This document shows, in pieces, positions 1 to 9,394 of a stretch of DNA of 64,000 nt. The stretch covers positions 1 to 64,000 of the forward strand of contig WRLH01000007.1 in the NCBI GenBank assembly GCA_009777715.1, in the 5' to 3' direction. The notes beneath the pieces were generated by a model. That model saw nothing but the letters and a program-made list of their open reading frames with translations, was not told the origin of the DNA and did no database searches. The DNA comes from Lachnospiraceae bacterium. Its GTDB lineage: Bacteria > Bacillota > Clostridia > Lachnospirales > Lachnospiraceae. The position numbers were made by a program, and so were the translations under genes. Position 1 is the stretch's first letter, and every line of letters starts with the position of its first letter.

Positions 1-166
1 GCGGCTCATAGAGGTGCTTTGTTTGTCATGCAATTATCAAGGTACGTTTTATCTATGCTGCTAAGCAGTTTATTTGAAAATATTTCATTTTAGGTATTGA
101 CATTTAATAGTTAGTCTTTTTATATTTTTATTGCTTAATAGCAAATTGCAATCATAACTGTTTTTA

Positions 167-1741
167 TTAATCATATCCGTCAATATATTGAGCAATCACA
201 AAACCTTCCTCATCAATATTATGGTTTAACGGCAGTGTTTTGTTTTTAGTAATTGCTAAAAACTCATCCGCGCGATAAAGCGTCTTGGTTTTTATCATGT
301 TACATTCATCTGGAATAATCTTCGTATCCGGCCCAATATGTACTTTTCCGATAGCAGGGGCATATACATAATGAGGTATAGTGGTAGACGATTCTGTACA
401 TAAATGATTGTAAATTCTTTTTCCGCATTCAACTGTACATCTAAAATGAGCCCCGCCTTCTACAGGCATACAGTGATTAAAATAATAAGGAATTACTCTA
501 TTTCGCAATAAAACTGTAAATAATTCTTTAATTGTCTCAATATCATTGTTTATCCCCTTCAATAAAACCGTTTGATTGCGCAATAATATGCCCCTTGAGA
601 CAAGATTGCTGATCGCAGAAATAGATTCAGCCGTAAGTTCATCAATATGATTGAAGTGTACATTAAAAGCAACCGATTTACTAAGCTTGGGATTATTGGG
701 ACAAACAAAAATATATTTTTTTATTTTATCGCAAATTTCGTCTGTGAAAATAAATGGCATAGTCAACAAAGCGCGAGTCCCGATTCGTATTTCATGGATG
801 TTTTTTAGCCTTGCCAATCCTTCCAGCGCATAAAATAATTTGTCAACACTTAAAAAAGGTTCTCCGCCTGTTATTAATACACCGCGGACATTCACAAGCT
901 GCTCTATTTGTGAAATGGCTTTATCAATTTGCTCATAACTCATTTCTGGTCTTTGACGCATCACTCTATTCTTTTTATAACAAAATCGGCAATAAGCCGG
1001 GCATTCGAAGTTTAAAGATAATAATACCCTGTCACGGTATACTTGTTCAAGTCCGTATATTTTAAAAGCATCTTTTCCTTTTTCGAAAGGGGTTTTAGTA
1101 CCGGATTTATCAGCTTCCGCTGGCGATGGGAGAAATTGTCTCCGAATTTTTTCCGAATTGCCAAGCAATGATATTAAGTAAGGGTTAAGCTTGAGAGGAT
1201 ATTCGCTCACAATTTCATCAATAATATTTTTTTCATCTTCATTATTTGCGTAATAATACTTCCATTTATCTGAGATATTTACTTCTTTCTCGTAAAATAC
1301 CACCGTTAATTTATCATTAATTTTTTCTCTTTTCCCAGTAAATTTATATCCCAGTTTTTCATATAAACGTCGTTCTCTATACATATCTTCTATGGTTTCA
1401 ACCATCCATTTTTTTGCGTCAGTAAAGATGGCTTCTGCTAGTTTTATTGCCGTCTGCCCAATCTTTTTCCCTTGATATTCTGGCAGTATATTTATGATGT
1501 ATAATTTATAAGTTTCCATATCTTGTTTTTTAATGTTTATTGAACCTACCCATATATCGTCAGAATATATTTTAAAAAAATTTTCATTTTCAACCTGCCA
1601 TCTGATTCTTTCAAGGCATGAATTTGCTGGACTGGTATCATAATCATGATATCGTTCAAGATGAGGAGCAAAGCATATTTTTTGCATCTCCAATATCTTT
1701 ATGGAATCTGTCAAATCAGCCTTTATTAATTCTACATTCAT
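167..1741 (-). CDS. GNAT-radical SAM aminomutase fusion
   Basis: This 524-residue protein joins an N-terminal GNAT acetyltransferase-like domain (about 1-155) to a lysine-2,3-aminomutase (KamA) type radical-SAM domain (about 215-500). The Fe-S motif CPAYCRFC (CxxxCxxC) lies near residue 250 and a GGEP motif follows. APAIGK near residue 463 corresponds to the PLP-lysine motif of the family. Aligned by eye, the two aspartates that bind the substrate side-chain amine in lysine aminomutase are replaced (Met in CMPVEGGAHFR, Tyr in YVYAP), so the substrate is probably not lysine. Known family chemistry is a 2,3-amino shift giving a beta-amino acid. The GNAT part could acetylate the product, as in the separate AblA/AblB pair. 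It is the last gene of the NRPS operon, 5 bp after aroF, and probably supplies a beta-amino acid building block. Confidence 0.8.
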   Translation of the reverse strand: MNVELIKADLTDSIKILEMQKICFAPHLERYHDYDTSPANSCLERIRWQVENENFFKIYSDDIWVGSINIKKQDMETYKLYIINILPEYQGKKIGQTAIKLAEAIFTDAKKWMVETIEDMYRERRLYEKLGYKFTGKREKINDKLTVVFYEKEVNISDKWKYYYANNEDEKNIIDEIVSEYPLKLNPYLISLLGNSEKIRRQFLPSPAEADKSGTKTPFEKGKDAFKIYGLEQVYRDRVLLSLNFECPAYCRFCYKKNRVMRQRPEMSYEQIDKAISQIEQLVNVRGVLITGGEPFLSVDKLFYALEGLARLKNIHEIRIGTRALLTMPFIFTDEICDKIKKYIFVCPNNPKLSKSVAFNVHFNHIDELTAESISAISNLVSRGILLRNQTVLLKGINNDIETIKELFTVLLRNRVIPYYFNHCMPVEGGAHFRCTVECGKRIYNHLCTESSTTIPHYVYAPAIGKVHIGPDTKIIPDECNMIKTKTLYRADEFLAITKNKTLPLNHNIDEEGFVIAQYIDGYD

Positions 1742-1746
1742 TACTA

Positions 1747-2556
1747 TTAAGCCTCCCTAACTGTAATAGCTTTATTATTATATTCGAATAAGTTAGTTAT
1801 GAAAAGTCTAAACTCCTCTATTGATAATTGCTGTTGGGAATCTGATAACGCTACCGCTGGATTATTATGCACTTCTAGCATTAACCCATCAATCCCTAAT
1901 GCAATTAATGCTCTCGCAACAGTATGTATGATATCCTTTCTACCTAAAGAATGGCTGATGTCAACTATAACTGGCAATGATGTTTCATTTTTTATAATCG
2001 CTATACTACTGATGTCCAAAGTATTTCTTGTACTATCTTCTAATGTTTTTATGCCTCTTTCACATAAAACTATTTTTTTATTCCCTTCTTTCACAATATA
2101 CTCAGCCGCCAGCAAAAATTCCCTTAAAGTTGACATCATGCCCCTTTTAAGTAATATCGGATGATCTAGCTTTCCCGCTTCCCTTAGCAAAACTGTATTG
2201 TGCATATTCCTTGAACCGATTTGGATAATATCAACATACTTTGTTGCTGCTTCCATCATTTCAGGACTCATTACTTCGGAAACACTATATAAAGAATATT
2301 TTTCACATACAAATTTTAGCATTTTCAAACCCTCGATCCCAAGCCCTTGAAAATCATATGGAGATGTTCTTGGTTTATATGCCCCACCTCTCATAAATCT
2401 CACATTCTTATTTTTTAGTTCCTTTGCTACTTCCTCCATCTGGCTAATGTTTTCAACTGCACAAGGCCCGGCAATCAATTCTATTTGTGAACTATGTCCG
2501 AACATTTTGGGCAATGATGGAAAATCTATTTCATTTACTAATAAGTGTGGTCTCAT
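1747..2556 (-). CDS. aroF: DAHP synthase (3-deoxy-7-phosphoheptulonate synthase)
   Basis: A 269-residue type I-beta DAHP synthase that condenses phosphoenolpyruvate and erythrose-4-phosphate, the first step of the shikimate pathway. Visible motifs are AGPCAVEN near residue 30, GGAYKPRTSPYDFQG near 58-72, LKRGMMST near 137 and the C-terminal VDISHSLGRKD. There is no ACT or chorismate mutase domain, so the enzyme is unlikely to be feedback-inhibited by aromatic amino acids. Its place inside an NRPS operon, 32 bp after the thioesterase gene, suggests it raises flux to chorismate, prephenate or an aromatic amino acid for the pathway. The aromatic-type A-domain code of the gene at 3283 fits this. 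Confidence 0.9.
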   Translation of the reverse strand: MRPHLLVNEIDFPSLPKMFGHSSQIELIAGPCAVENISQMEEVAKELKNKNVRFMRGGAYKPRTSPYDFQGLGIEGLKMLKFVCEKYSLYSVSEVMSPEMMEAATKYVDIIQIGSRNMHNTVLLREAGKLDHPILLKRGMMSTLREFLLAAEYIVKEGNKKIVLCERGIKTLEDSTRNTLDISSIAIIKNETSLPVIVDISHSLGRKDIIHTVARALIALGIDGLMLEVHNNPAVALSDSQQQLSIEEFRLFITNLFEYNNKAITVREA

Positions 2557-2588
2557 GGCTTATCTCCTTTACAAATTTAAGCTTTACA

Positions 2589-3281
2589 TTACAAAGCAAG
2601 CAGAATATCTATGATCTTATCTGACGAATAATTAATAAAATAATGGTCACCCTTAAGCTCATGCAAATCACATTTGCCATTAGTAAAATGTTCCCAAAGC
2701 TTCATATTCTGCCCATCATTGTGTAGATCCTTATCTCCATATAGTACCGTTATGTCACATAACAGCTTTATTTTCTTTTTCATTTCATATTGATCAAACA
2801 TCCTGCAATCTGCCCTTAATATCGGGAGAAAAAAATCTTTTAGATCATCATCAATGAGTGGTTCTTCTTCATTTCCTCCCATTTTTTTTATTTGCTCAAT
2901 CAGTACATGATCATCGGCATTACCAAGAAATAAAAGCCCCTCTCGGATATCGGGCGGAACCTGCCCAGAAAATATAATATGCTCCGGCCCTTTTATATCA
3001 TTTTCATATAGTCTAACCGCAAGTTCATATACCAGCAATCCCCCCATGCAATGCCCTAAAAGAATGTAATTTCCCTTTATATCCCGAACAAGTCTTTTAT
3101 AAGCATCATCAACTGCTGCTTCAAAATCCTTATGATAATCCTCTCCTGCTCTTCCACCTCTGCCTGCTAGCTCAAGGGGAAATAATTCAAATTTTTCTTT
3201 TAGTCTTTTGTTCCAAGCATAATAAAAAAACGCGGACGTTCCGGCGTGTGGCAAGCAAAATAATTGTATTTTATCCGGCAT
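2589..3281 (-). CDS. Type II thioesterase-like alpha/beta hydrolase with Cys nucleophile
   Basis: A 230-residue free-standing thioesterase of the GrsT/SrfAD type: N-terminal LFCLPHAGTSAFFYYAW, nucleophile elbow GHCMGG near residue 77, an acid in YGDKD near 182 and histidine in GDHYF near 212. Family members normally have GHSMG; here the nucleophile is cysteine. Ordinary type II thioesterases remove stalled acyl groups from carrier proteins. Cysteine variants such as SyrC and CmaE instead shuttle aminoacyl groups between carrier proteins. It starts 1 bp after the stop of the A-PCP gene. Because the main NRPS has a module without its own A domain, a shuttle role is plausible, but this is inference. 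Confidence 0.87.
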   Translation of the reverse strand: MPDKIQLFCLPHAGTSAFFYYAWNKRLKEKFELFPLELAGRGGRAGEDYHKDFEAAVDDAYKRLVRDIKGNYILLGHCMGGLLVYELAVRLYENDIKGPEHIIFSGQVPPDIREGLLFLGNADDHVLIEQIKKMGGNEEEPLIDDDLKDFFLPILRADCRMFDQYEMKKKIKLLCDITVLYGDKDLHNDGQNMKLWEHFTNGKCDLHELKGDHYFINYSSDKIIDILLAL

Positions 3282-3282
3282 A

Positions 3283-4983
3283 TTATATTATCTCTCCCTG
3301 AAGCATTTGTTCTATCTGTGCTGCCATATCTTTCAAAACAGGGTTTTTATATAGCATAGCAACTGAAATTTTAATAATGTATTTTTCGTTAATCCAATTT
3401 CTTAATTTAATTGATTTTAGTGATTGGCCTCCAAGCAAATGAAAATTGTCCGTTGGGTTTACTTGCTCAATATTAAGCAACACTTTCCATTGATCCGCAA
3501 GCTCTTTTTCAATCTTACTGCTATAATCAGCTTCTACATCAGCTTTAAAAATATATGGATTGTCCAATTGCTTTGTATCTATCTTCCCACTATTCGAAAG
3601 CGGCATTTTCTGTATTTCAATTAACCAATCAGGTAACATATAAGCTGGTAATATTTGTTTGAGCTCATTGATAATGTCATTTTGAGTCAGTTTCTTATCT
3701 TGGGAGATATAATAAGCGCAAATATGCCCTATTCCGTCACTATCTTCCTTTATGCAAACAACCGCCTCTTTTACGTTTCTTATTGCAAGCAGCTTACGAT
3801 TAATTTCTTCTAATTCAATCCGGTAGCCCCTAATATTAACTTGTGAATCATTTCTTCCAATAAAGATAATTGTTCCGTCATCTAACTGTTTACCAATGTC
3901 GCCAGTTTTAAATCCACCTGAATTATCAGAAAAACCGATAGCAATGCCAGGGCCTTTTACATATATTTCACCTGGCATACCTAAAGGGCTTTCTTTTCCG
4001 TTTTCATCAACTATCGATACTTGATGACAGCCCATGGCAGTTCCGATGGAAACATAATCTTTGCTGAATGTTCCTTTTGGTATAATCCATGATGTAGCGC
4101 AGATCGTAGTTTCTGTTAATCCATACGCATTTACATAATCAAACTTCAAAGACCACTTCTTAATTAACGAAAGTGAAGCCGACGAGCCGGCCGTAATAAG
4201 CATACGCAGTCGTATCAAAGTATTGCTATCCAAATATTCAACATAAGGCGGTGGCAAGGTTAATATTGTAATTCCTTTTTCATTGACATAAGAAGCAAAA
4301 GCTTGATAGTCTTCAATTATGTCATCATCAATGATGCACAATTCTCCCCCACAAAATAATGCCATTGTTATATCCCAAATAGAACCATCAAATGAAATGC
4401 TAAAAAATTGGCCAATTATATCTTCTTCTGTGATATGCAATGAATTTACAAAATAGTCACACAGCCCAAATAAACCGGACTGCGGCACAAAAACACCTTT
4501 TGGAACACCAGTGCTGCCTGACGTATATATCAGATAAGCTGCCTTTCTATCATATATTTCATCTAATTCTGCGCAATTATCTAATTCCGTAAATGCTAGC
4601 TTTATCGCTAAAGCATCCTTTGTTACAAATTTTTCTGTTATTTCAGCAGGAGGATTTTTTTGAATAACCAAAGCTGGCATACTGTCAAACAACATCTGGC
4701 TTATTCTTTTATAGGGCAGTTTTTCATCTATGGGTAAGTAGATTGCACCTAATTTAAGTGCGGTCACAAAACATAATACTGTAGATATAGAACGTGTGCC
4801 TATAACCGCTATAATATCATCTTTTTTAATACCGATTTTTTTCAATTCGTGCGCAAAATTATTTGATGCGAGCCATAATTGACGATATGTTATACGTTGA
4901 TTTCTTTCACTTATTGAAACTCTTTCTGGATTTTTAAGATAATTAGCCTTTATTAAATTAAGAATATCTGTATTCATATACAC
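3283..4983 (-). CDS. NRPS A-PCP didomain, Phe-like specificity
   Basis: A 566-residue adenylation domain (about 1-480) followed by a carrier domain (about 485-566). Core motifs are YTSGSTGVPKG, NAYGLTETT, GRNDSQVNIRGYRIE and the catalytic lysine in NSGK near 464. The carrier serine is in LLGGQSLKS near 519. Reading the specificity pocket against PheA gives D-G-W-T-I-A-A-I-C-K, which differs from the phenylalanine code only by Gly for Ala at the second position, so Phe or a slightly larger aromatic residue is predicted. There is no C domain, so this protein activates an amino acid for modification in trans or for transfer to another module. It follows the U32 gene by 2 bp, with the Cys thioesterase next. 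Confidence 0.92.
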   Translation of the reverse strand: MYMNTDILNLIKANYLKNPERVSISERNQRITYRQLWLASNNFAHELKKIGIKKDDIIAVIGTRSISTVLCFVTALKLGAIYLPIDEKLPYKRISQMLFDSMPALVIQKNPPAEITEKFVTKDALAIKLAFTELDNCAELDEIYDRKAAYLIYTSGSTGVPKGVFVPQSGLFGLCDYFVNSLHITEEDIIGQFFSISFDGSIWDITMALFCGGELCIIDDDIIEDYQAFASYVNEKGITILTLPPPYVEYLDSNTLIRLRMLITAGSSASLSLIKKWSLKFDYVNAYGLTETTICATSWIIPKGTFSKDYVSIGTAMGCHQVSIVDENGKESPLGMPGEIYVKGPGIAIGFSDNSGGFKTGDIGKQLDDGTIIFIGRNDSQVNIRGYRIELEEINRKLLAIRNVKEAVVCIKEDSDGIGHICAYYISQDKKLTQNDIINELKQILPAYMLPDWLIEIQKMPLSNSGKIDTKQLDNPYIFKADVEADYSSKIEKELADQWKVLLNIEQVNPTDNFHLLGGQSLKSIKLRNWINEKYIIKISVAMLYKNPVLKDMAAQIEQMLQGEII

Positions 4984-4985
4984 TC

Positions 4986-6110
4986 CTATTCAGGCAAACA
5001 ATGGCGAAGCATTTGAGAAAATTGGTCAAATTCCGCATAAAATTCCTTTGCCATCTCATTCATTTCATTAGCTTCATCTATATTAATTATCTTTTTAGCG
5101 TATCCGTTGCAATAACCGCATTGCTGGCAATTATTAATGCAAAAATCCCCAGCCTCATAATATTTGTCGATAAAGCCGTCTAATTTTCTATTATCCAAGC
5201 AAACCTTAAAGCTATATGGGCAGTTAAACAGTTCAAATAAATCAACTAAATCACCTGAAAAAGACTGCTTGAAATAACTTTCAATTGCTTTGACTGGATT
5301 CCCCCCATGTACCGTATGCCTGCCTTGAAGTTTAAAATAATGAATACCCACTTCATTGTAGAATGGAATATCTTCGGGGCGTACCCAACATAATTTTAGC
5401 CATTCCTCGGGACTTTCAGCTTTTTTGGTCATGCACCGATGATTATAGTATGTATTAATGCCTGCTTCTGAACAGTTTACCGAATCATGGCTGGTCTGAT
5501 TATAATGAAAGGCTCGGTATACACAATCTTTATGGCACATAGAATTAACTATTATTTCAATTTTATCGCCAAATGCCCGGCTTATGTTCCGCAACTTATT
5601 AAAATCACGGTTAATTGACTCATCAGTTACAATTCTTGTGACTCCAATTTTCTTGTAATCAATCGCTTTATTTACGGTATTTACTTGGGAAATTATTGAT
5701 AGTTTTATTTCAAAACCAAGCTGAAGTGATGAAATAACTTCAATAATTGAAGGAAGGGCTACTGTGACCCCCTTTACTCCAATGCTTTTTAGTTTCTTTA
5801 AAAAAATTTTCAGTTCATCTAACCCTTCTTTCGTAAATTCTTTATTACTCATGCAAGATCCGTTTAGCGAGTAATTAAAACCAATATCTCGCGATAAGGA
5901 ATAGGCAATATAATGCTTTAGGTCATAAAAATCAATTTTGGGAATATCAGCATGAACACGCCCACCCGCCATTGTATTGCCGACTGTCATCTGTCCATAT
6001 GTCTCTAATACTTTGGCGTTTTCATATTCACTATTTAATCTGGCATATTCATTTATCGTTTCCGCTTTAAAATCAGCAGCAATAGTATAAAAATTCATCA
6101 CTAAAGCCAT
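4986..6110 (-). CDS. U32-family Fe-S protein, possible O2-independent hydroxylase
   Basis: A 374-residue protein resembling the U32 (peptidase U32/UbiU/TrhP) family: an N-terminal barrel-like half with repeated VTRIVTDESIN-type segments, then a cysteine-rich part with MCHKDC near 192, HRCMTKK, KLCWVRPEDI and YFKLQGR. A further cluster CINNCQQCGYC near 328-338 could bind a second Fe-S centre. U32 members first called peptidases include oxygen-independent hydroxylases (UbiU/UbiV) and tRNA and rRNA hydroxylases (TrhP, RlhA), some of which use prephenate as oxygen donor. A DAHP synthase in the same operon makes that chemistry attractive here. Substrate and activity are unproven. Confidence 0.7.
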   Translation of the reverse strand: MALVMNFYTIAADFKAETINEYARLNSEYENAKVLETYGQMTVGNTMAGGRVHADIPKIDFYDLKHYIAYSLSRDIGFNYSLNGSCMSNKEFTKEGLDELKIFLKKLKSIGVKGVTVALPSIIEVISSLQLGFEIKLSIISQVNTVNKAIDYKKIGVTRIVTDESINRDFNKLRNISRAFGDKIEIIVNSMCHKDCVYRAFHYNQTSHDSVNCSEAGINTYYNHRCMTKKAESPEEWLKLCWVRPEDIPFYNEVGIHYFKLQGRHTVHGGNPVKAIESYFKQSFSGDLVDLFELFNCPYSFKVCLDNRKLDGFIDKYYEAGDFCINNCQQCGYCNGYAKKIINIDEANEMNEMAKEFYAEFDQFSQMLRHCLPE

Positions 6111-6122
6111 CCTTTTTATTAA

Positions 6123-7607
6123 TTAGTTTATTTGCAATTTCTTTTCCAGAAATGAAAGATGCTCTTCTAACTTGTTCTCAGACACAACTAAATTATATCG
6201 ATGTAAATAATCGGAAGATTCAGCAACCAGTTCATCAAACAATATATATGGCATTGTCCTAAGCCAAATATATTCTCTTTTAGAAATCCTAATTCCGCTA
6301 CCATCATTGATACTGATAATAAAATCATCTATTAATTTATTTATTCTTATTTGGTACGTATCTTTGAATTTAGTAATTAAATCGTAAATTTGCTTTACAT
6401 TTGCTGATGTAAAATAATTGTCATTAGAATGTGCTTCGCCATATATCGTTTTAAACTTTGTGCCGGGAAATGGTTCAACTCGGTTATATATTAATGGTAA
6501 GTATTCACCCCATATATCCGTATTTTTAATAAATAAAATATTCTCTCTTAATTCATTTACGGTAGTTTTTGGATCAAACATAATATAATCTATCGCAACT
6601 TGAATGCCATGGCTTCTTACTGTTTTAATCGCCAATTCATTTACTAATGCAGTAGTATTTTTATAATATCGCTCAAGCACACTATCTGAGCCATTTTCGA
6701 TGCCTAGTTCAATTGAACGGCAACCATTTTCTTTGAAAAAATCCAAATATTCAGCCCCTTTTATAATTTGATCTGCTCGCGTCCCAAATTTGAAAAATAT
6801 TTTTTTTTCGCATTTTTCATTTATCCTTAAGATAATTTCCTTTGAGCGAATTGGATCAATAAAGAAATTATCATCAATAAATGCGACTAAAATATCCTTA
6901 TATTCTTTATATAATAAATAAACTTCATCAGCGACACTTTCAGGCGAACGCGCTAACCAAACACGCCTAAAACAAGTCGTTGCGCAAAAGCTACAGCCAT
7001 ACGGGCAGCCTCTGCTAGATAAAACCGTGACGTATATTTTTTTATCTTGATTAAGGTAATAATCTTTTTGGTATTTTAAAAGATTATCTCTTACCGGAAG
7101 CGAAAGCTTATCCAAATTGTTTTCCAAATTTATATTAGAAGAAATCAATATTTTGCCATTTAATTGGCGATAAGATACTCCATTTATAGGCTGACTAAAT
7201 GAGTTGTTTTTGAAATAATCCTTACACAATTCGACAATAACCGTTTCCCCTTCTCCTCTCACAATAGCATCAAAACAATCCATTCCTTTCAATATTTCCT
7301 CATGTTCAAATGTAGCATGGTATCCGCCTAATATTATTGGAATGTCGCGTTCTGTTTTTATTGCTTGCGCCATTTTAGCTGCATATGGAAAGTTCGAAGT
7401 AGTTGATGATATGCCTATTAAATCATAATTAGAGGTCAAGCGGACAATCTCATTAAGCGGCAAGCAATCCAAATCGCCATCAACGGTATCACAAACTAAT
7501 CCTGCATCTTTTAAAGCTGAAGCTAAGTAGCTAATCCCAAGCGGAAGCAATTTCCTATATTCCCTTGTATCACCGAGAGGAGAATTAATAAGCAGTATCT
7601 TATTCAT
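6123..7607 (-). CDS. B12-binding-domain radical SAM enzyme
   Basis: A 494-residue class B-type radical-SAM protein. The N-terminal half (about 1-150) is a cobalamin-binding Rossmann-like domain with PLGISYLASALKDAG and GGYHATFEHEEIL. The radical-SAM domain carries CPYGCSFC (CxxxCxxC) near residue 203, followed by FIDDNFFID and SIELGIENGSD. Such enzymes in peptide clusters often methylate unactivated carbons, although cyclizing and other members exist. It overlaps the end of the ABC transporter gene by 4 bp and precedes the U32 gene by 12 bp, so it belongs to the biosynthetic operon. The substrate cannot be read from sequence. Confidence 0.85.
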   Translation of the reverse strand: MNKILLINSPLGDTREYRKLLPLGISYLASALKDAGLVCDTVDGDLDCLPLNEIVRLTSNYDLIGISSTTSNFPYAAKMAQAIKTERDIPIILGGYHATFEHEEILKGMDCFDAIVRGEGETVIVELCKDYFKNNSFSQPINGVSYRQLNGKILISSNINLENNLDKLSLPVRDNLLKYQKDYYLNQDKKIYVTVLSSRGCPYGCSFCATTCFRRVWLARSPESVADEVYLLYKEYKDILVAFIDDNFFIDPIRSKEIILRINEKCEKKIFFKFGTRADQIIKGAEYLDFFKENGCRSIELGIENGSDSVLERYYKNTTALVNELAIKTVRSHGIQVAIDYIMFDPKTTVNELRENILFIKNTDIWGEYLPLIYNRVEPFPGTKFKTIYGEAHSNDNYFTSANVKQIYDLITKFKDTYQIRINKLIDDFIISINDGSGIRISKREYIWLRTMPYILFDELVAESSDYLHRYNLVVSENKLEEHLSFLEKKLQIN

Positions 7608-9394
7608 GAAATTTCCTCTTTATATTCATACCACTTTGCTTGCTTTGCCCACATATCTGCATATAATCCCATCCGCCCCATTAATTCATCATGTGTCCCA
7701 ATATCGGTAATTTTACCAGAATCCATCACAATAATACGGTCTGCAAACTTTGCTGAACCTAATCGATGAGTCACAATTATTGCGCATTTATTTTTTGCTA
7801 AATTCTTAAATTGCGTAAAAACACGGGTTTCTTCAATTGGATCAATAGAAGCGGTTGGCTCATCCAATACAATGAATCTATTCGTTCGGTATAATCCCCT
7901 CGCAATAGCTAAACGCTGCCACTCACCACCCGATAAATCAATTCCGTCAAATTCTGGAGACAGCATAGTTTCAATGTCGATATCTTTAAGCTCCACGGCA
8001 GCTTGCTTTAAGATTTTAATTATCTTATCAGAATTAAAATCTGCCATATTACTGATGGCAACATTATTAGAAAGAGTCATCTTATATCGCTGAAATTTTT
8101 GAAACACGCCTGAAGTCCTTTGGAATAAAACTGCTGGATCGGTTTCTAAAGTGTTAAGCCCACCAACTAGTACTTTTCCTTCCAACGGAAGATATAAACC
8201 AATCAATAAACGAACAAGAGTACTTTTGCCAGCACCATTCTTTCCCACTATAGCAATTGTTTCATTTTGCGCTATTTCAAGCGATACATTACTGACAGCA
8301 GGCGTTTCCTTGCCTGGATATGTAAATGATACATTTTCGGCTTTGATGCCTTCTGACATTGATAGATTTCCGTCGCAGTCACCGTAACGCTCAGGGGCGT
8401 CCATCATGCGGACAAAATTTACAATTTTTCCTATATCACGGTTTATTGCGCCGATATGTCTGTTGACGATCTCCCTCATTAGTCCAAAAAGCATATTAAG
8501 CGCCCCAAAAACTGCTGCAAATGCACCAACCGTAATATCACCAGCTATAGTGGCATTAAAAAGAAGATAAGTTGATAACGCCATCCCGGCAAACGTCGCA
8601 AAATTCAAAAATAGCTCAATTAATGCTGTCTTGTTTTCAGCTTTCCACCGTTTATGCGTCAGCATTATCAATGTATCATGGTATAGAGTGTAAAAATATT
8701 TAAACGCGCCAAGAATTCGGGTCTCCTTAAAGTATTCACGCTCACATATAGTTTTTTGATAATACTCATTTTCGCGGCGTAACGGAGCGCTTTCTTCCTC
8801 AAGCTTGGTGAATACTTTGCCACGAATAATCTGAGCAATTAAAGCAGGTATAAACGATATTAAAATCGTAAATAGCAGAATTGGTTTTAGATTATATAAG
8901 TAAGTGCCAATTGAGGCAAAGTAGACAATATATATACTTAATATGAAGAAGAGCGTGATGCTAAAGCTTGGGATTACCGCTATTCCCTCCCGGGCTTTAT
9001 TTAAATCATCTAAAAATTTGGGGTCTTCAAAACAAACCGGATTAAGGTGCTTTAATTTTCGGTGCAACAGAGTTTTTATTTTACCTGCCGCCTTTTCAAA
9101 TATAACCTCGACATGAAAATTACTAACACCATTCAAAATCTGCTCACCAAAAGTAATGCCGGTTAAAACCATAAGAGGGATAAGACATTCAATAAAACCA
9201 GCATTTCCTGCGGCAGCATCCGTAATCTTATCAAATAATCCTTGTGTCGCAATTACTTTTGCGGTTATTGTTAAAGCAGTAAATACCCCCACCAGATTAA
9301 TAAGGGCGCTATGCCATGGCACTGCCTTAATCTGCAAGACAATAACTCGTAGCATAATTCTATTAAATGTGTAGTTTTTTTGCTCTCTGCTCAT
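7604..9394 (-). CDS. ABC exporter, subunit B (TMD-NBD half transporter)
   Basis: A 596-residue half transporter. A membrane domain of about six helices (about 10-330) is followed by a nucleotide-binding domain with Walker A GKNGAGKST near residue 385, signature LSGGEWQR, Walker B FIVLDEPTASID and a switch histidine in VTHRLGS. It overlaps the preceding transporter gene by 4 bp (ATGA), which points to translational coupling and a heterodimer. Inside the NRPS operon the likely role is export of the peptide product, with self-protection. Confidence 0.9.
   Translation of the reverse strand: MSREQKNYTFNRIMLRVIVLQIKAVPWHSALINLVGVFTALTITAKVIATQGLFDKITDAAAGNAGFIECLIPLMVLTGITFGEQILNGVSNFHVEVIFEKAAGKIKTLLHRKLKHLNPVCFEDPKFLDDLNKAREGIAVIPSFSITLFFILSIYIVYFASIGTYLYNLKPILLFTILISFIPALIAQIIRGKVFTKLEEESAPLRRENEYYQKTICEREYFKETRILGAFKYFYTLYHDTLIMLTHKRWKAENKTALIELFLNFATFAGMALSTYLLFNATIAGDITVGAFAAVFGALNMLFGLMREIVNRHIGAINRDIGKIVNFVRMMDAPERYGDCDGNLSMSEGIKAENVSFTYPGKETPAVSNVSLEIAQNETIAIVGKNGAGKSTLVRLLIGLYLPLEGKVLVGGLNTLETDPAVLFQRTSGVFQKFQRYKMTLSNNVAISNMADFNSDKIIKILKQAAVELKDIDIETMLSPEFDGIDLSGGEWQRLAIARGLYRTNRFIVLDEPTASIDPIEETRVFTQFKNLAKNKCAIIVTHRLGSAKFADRIIVMDSGKITDIGTHDELMGRMGLYADMWAKQAKWYEYKEEIS

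Noticed and set aside
1-93. Thirty open codons on the plus strand from the left edge to a TAG at 91-93
   Set aside because: It could be the end of a gene outside the window, but it is too short and shows no recognisable motif.
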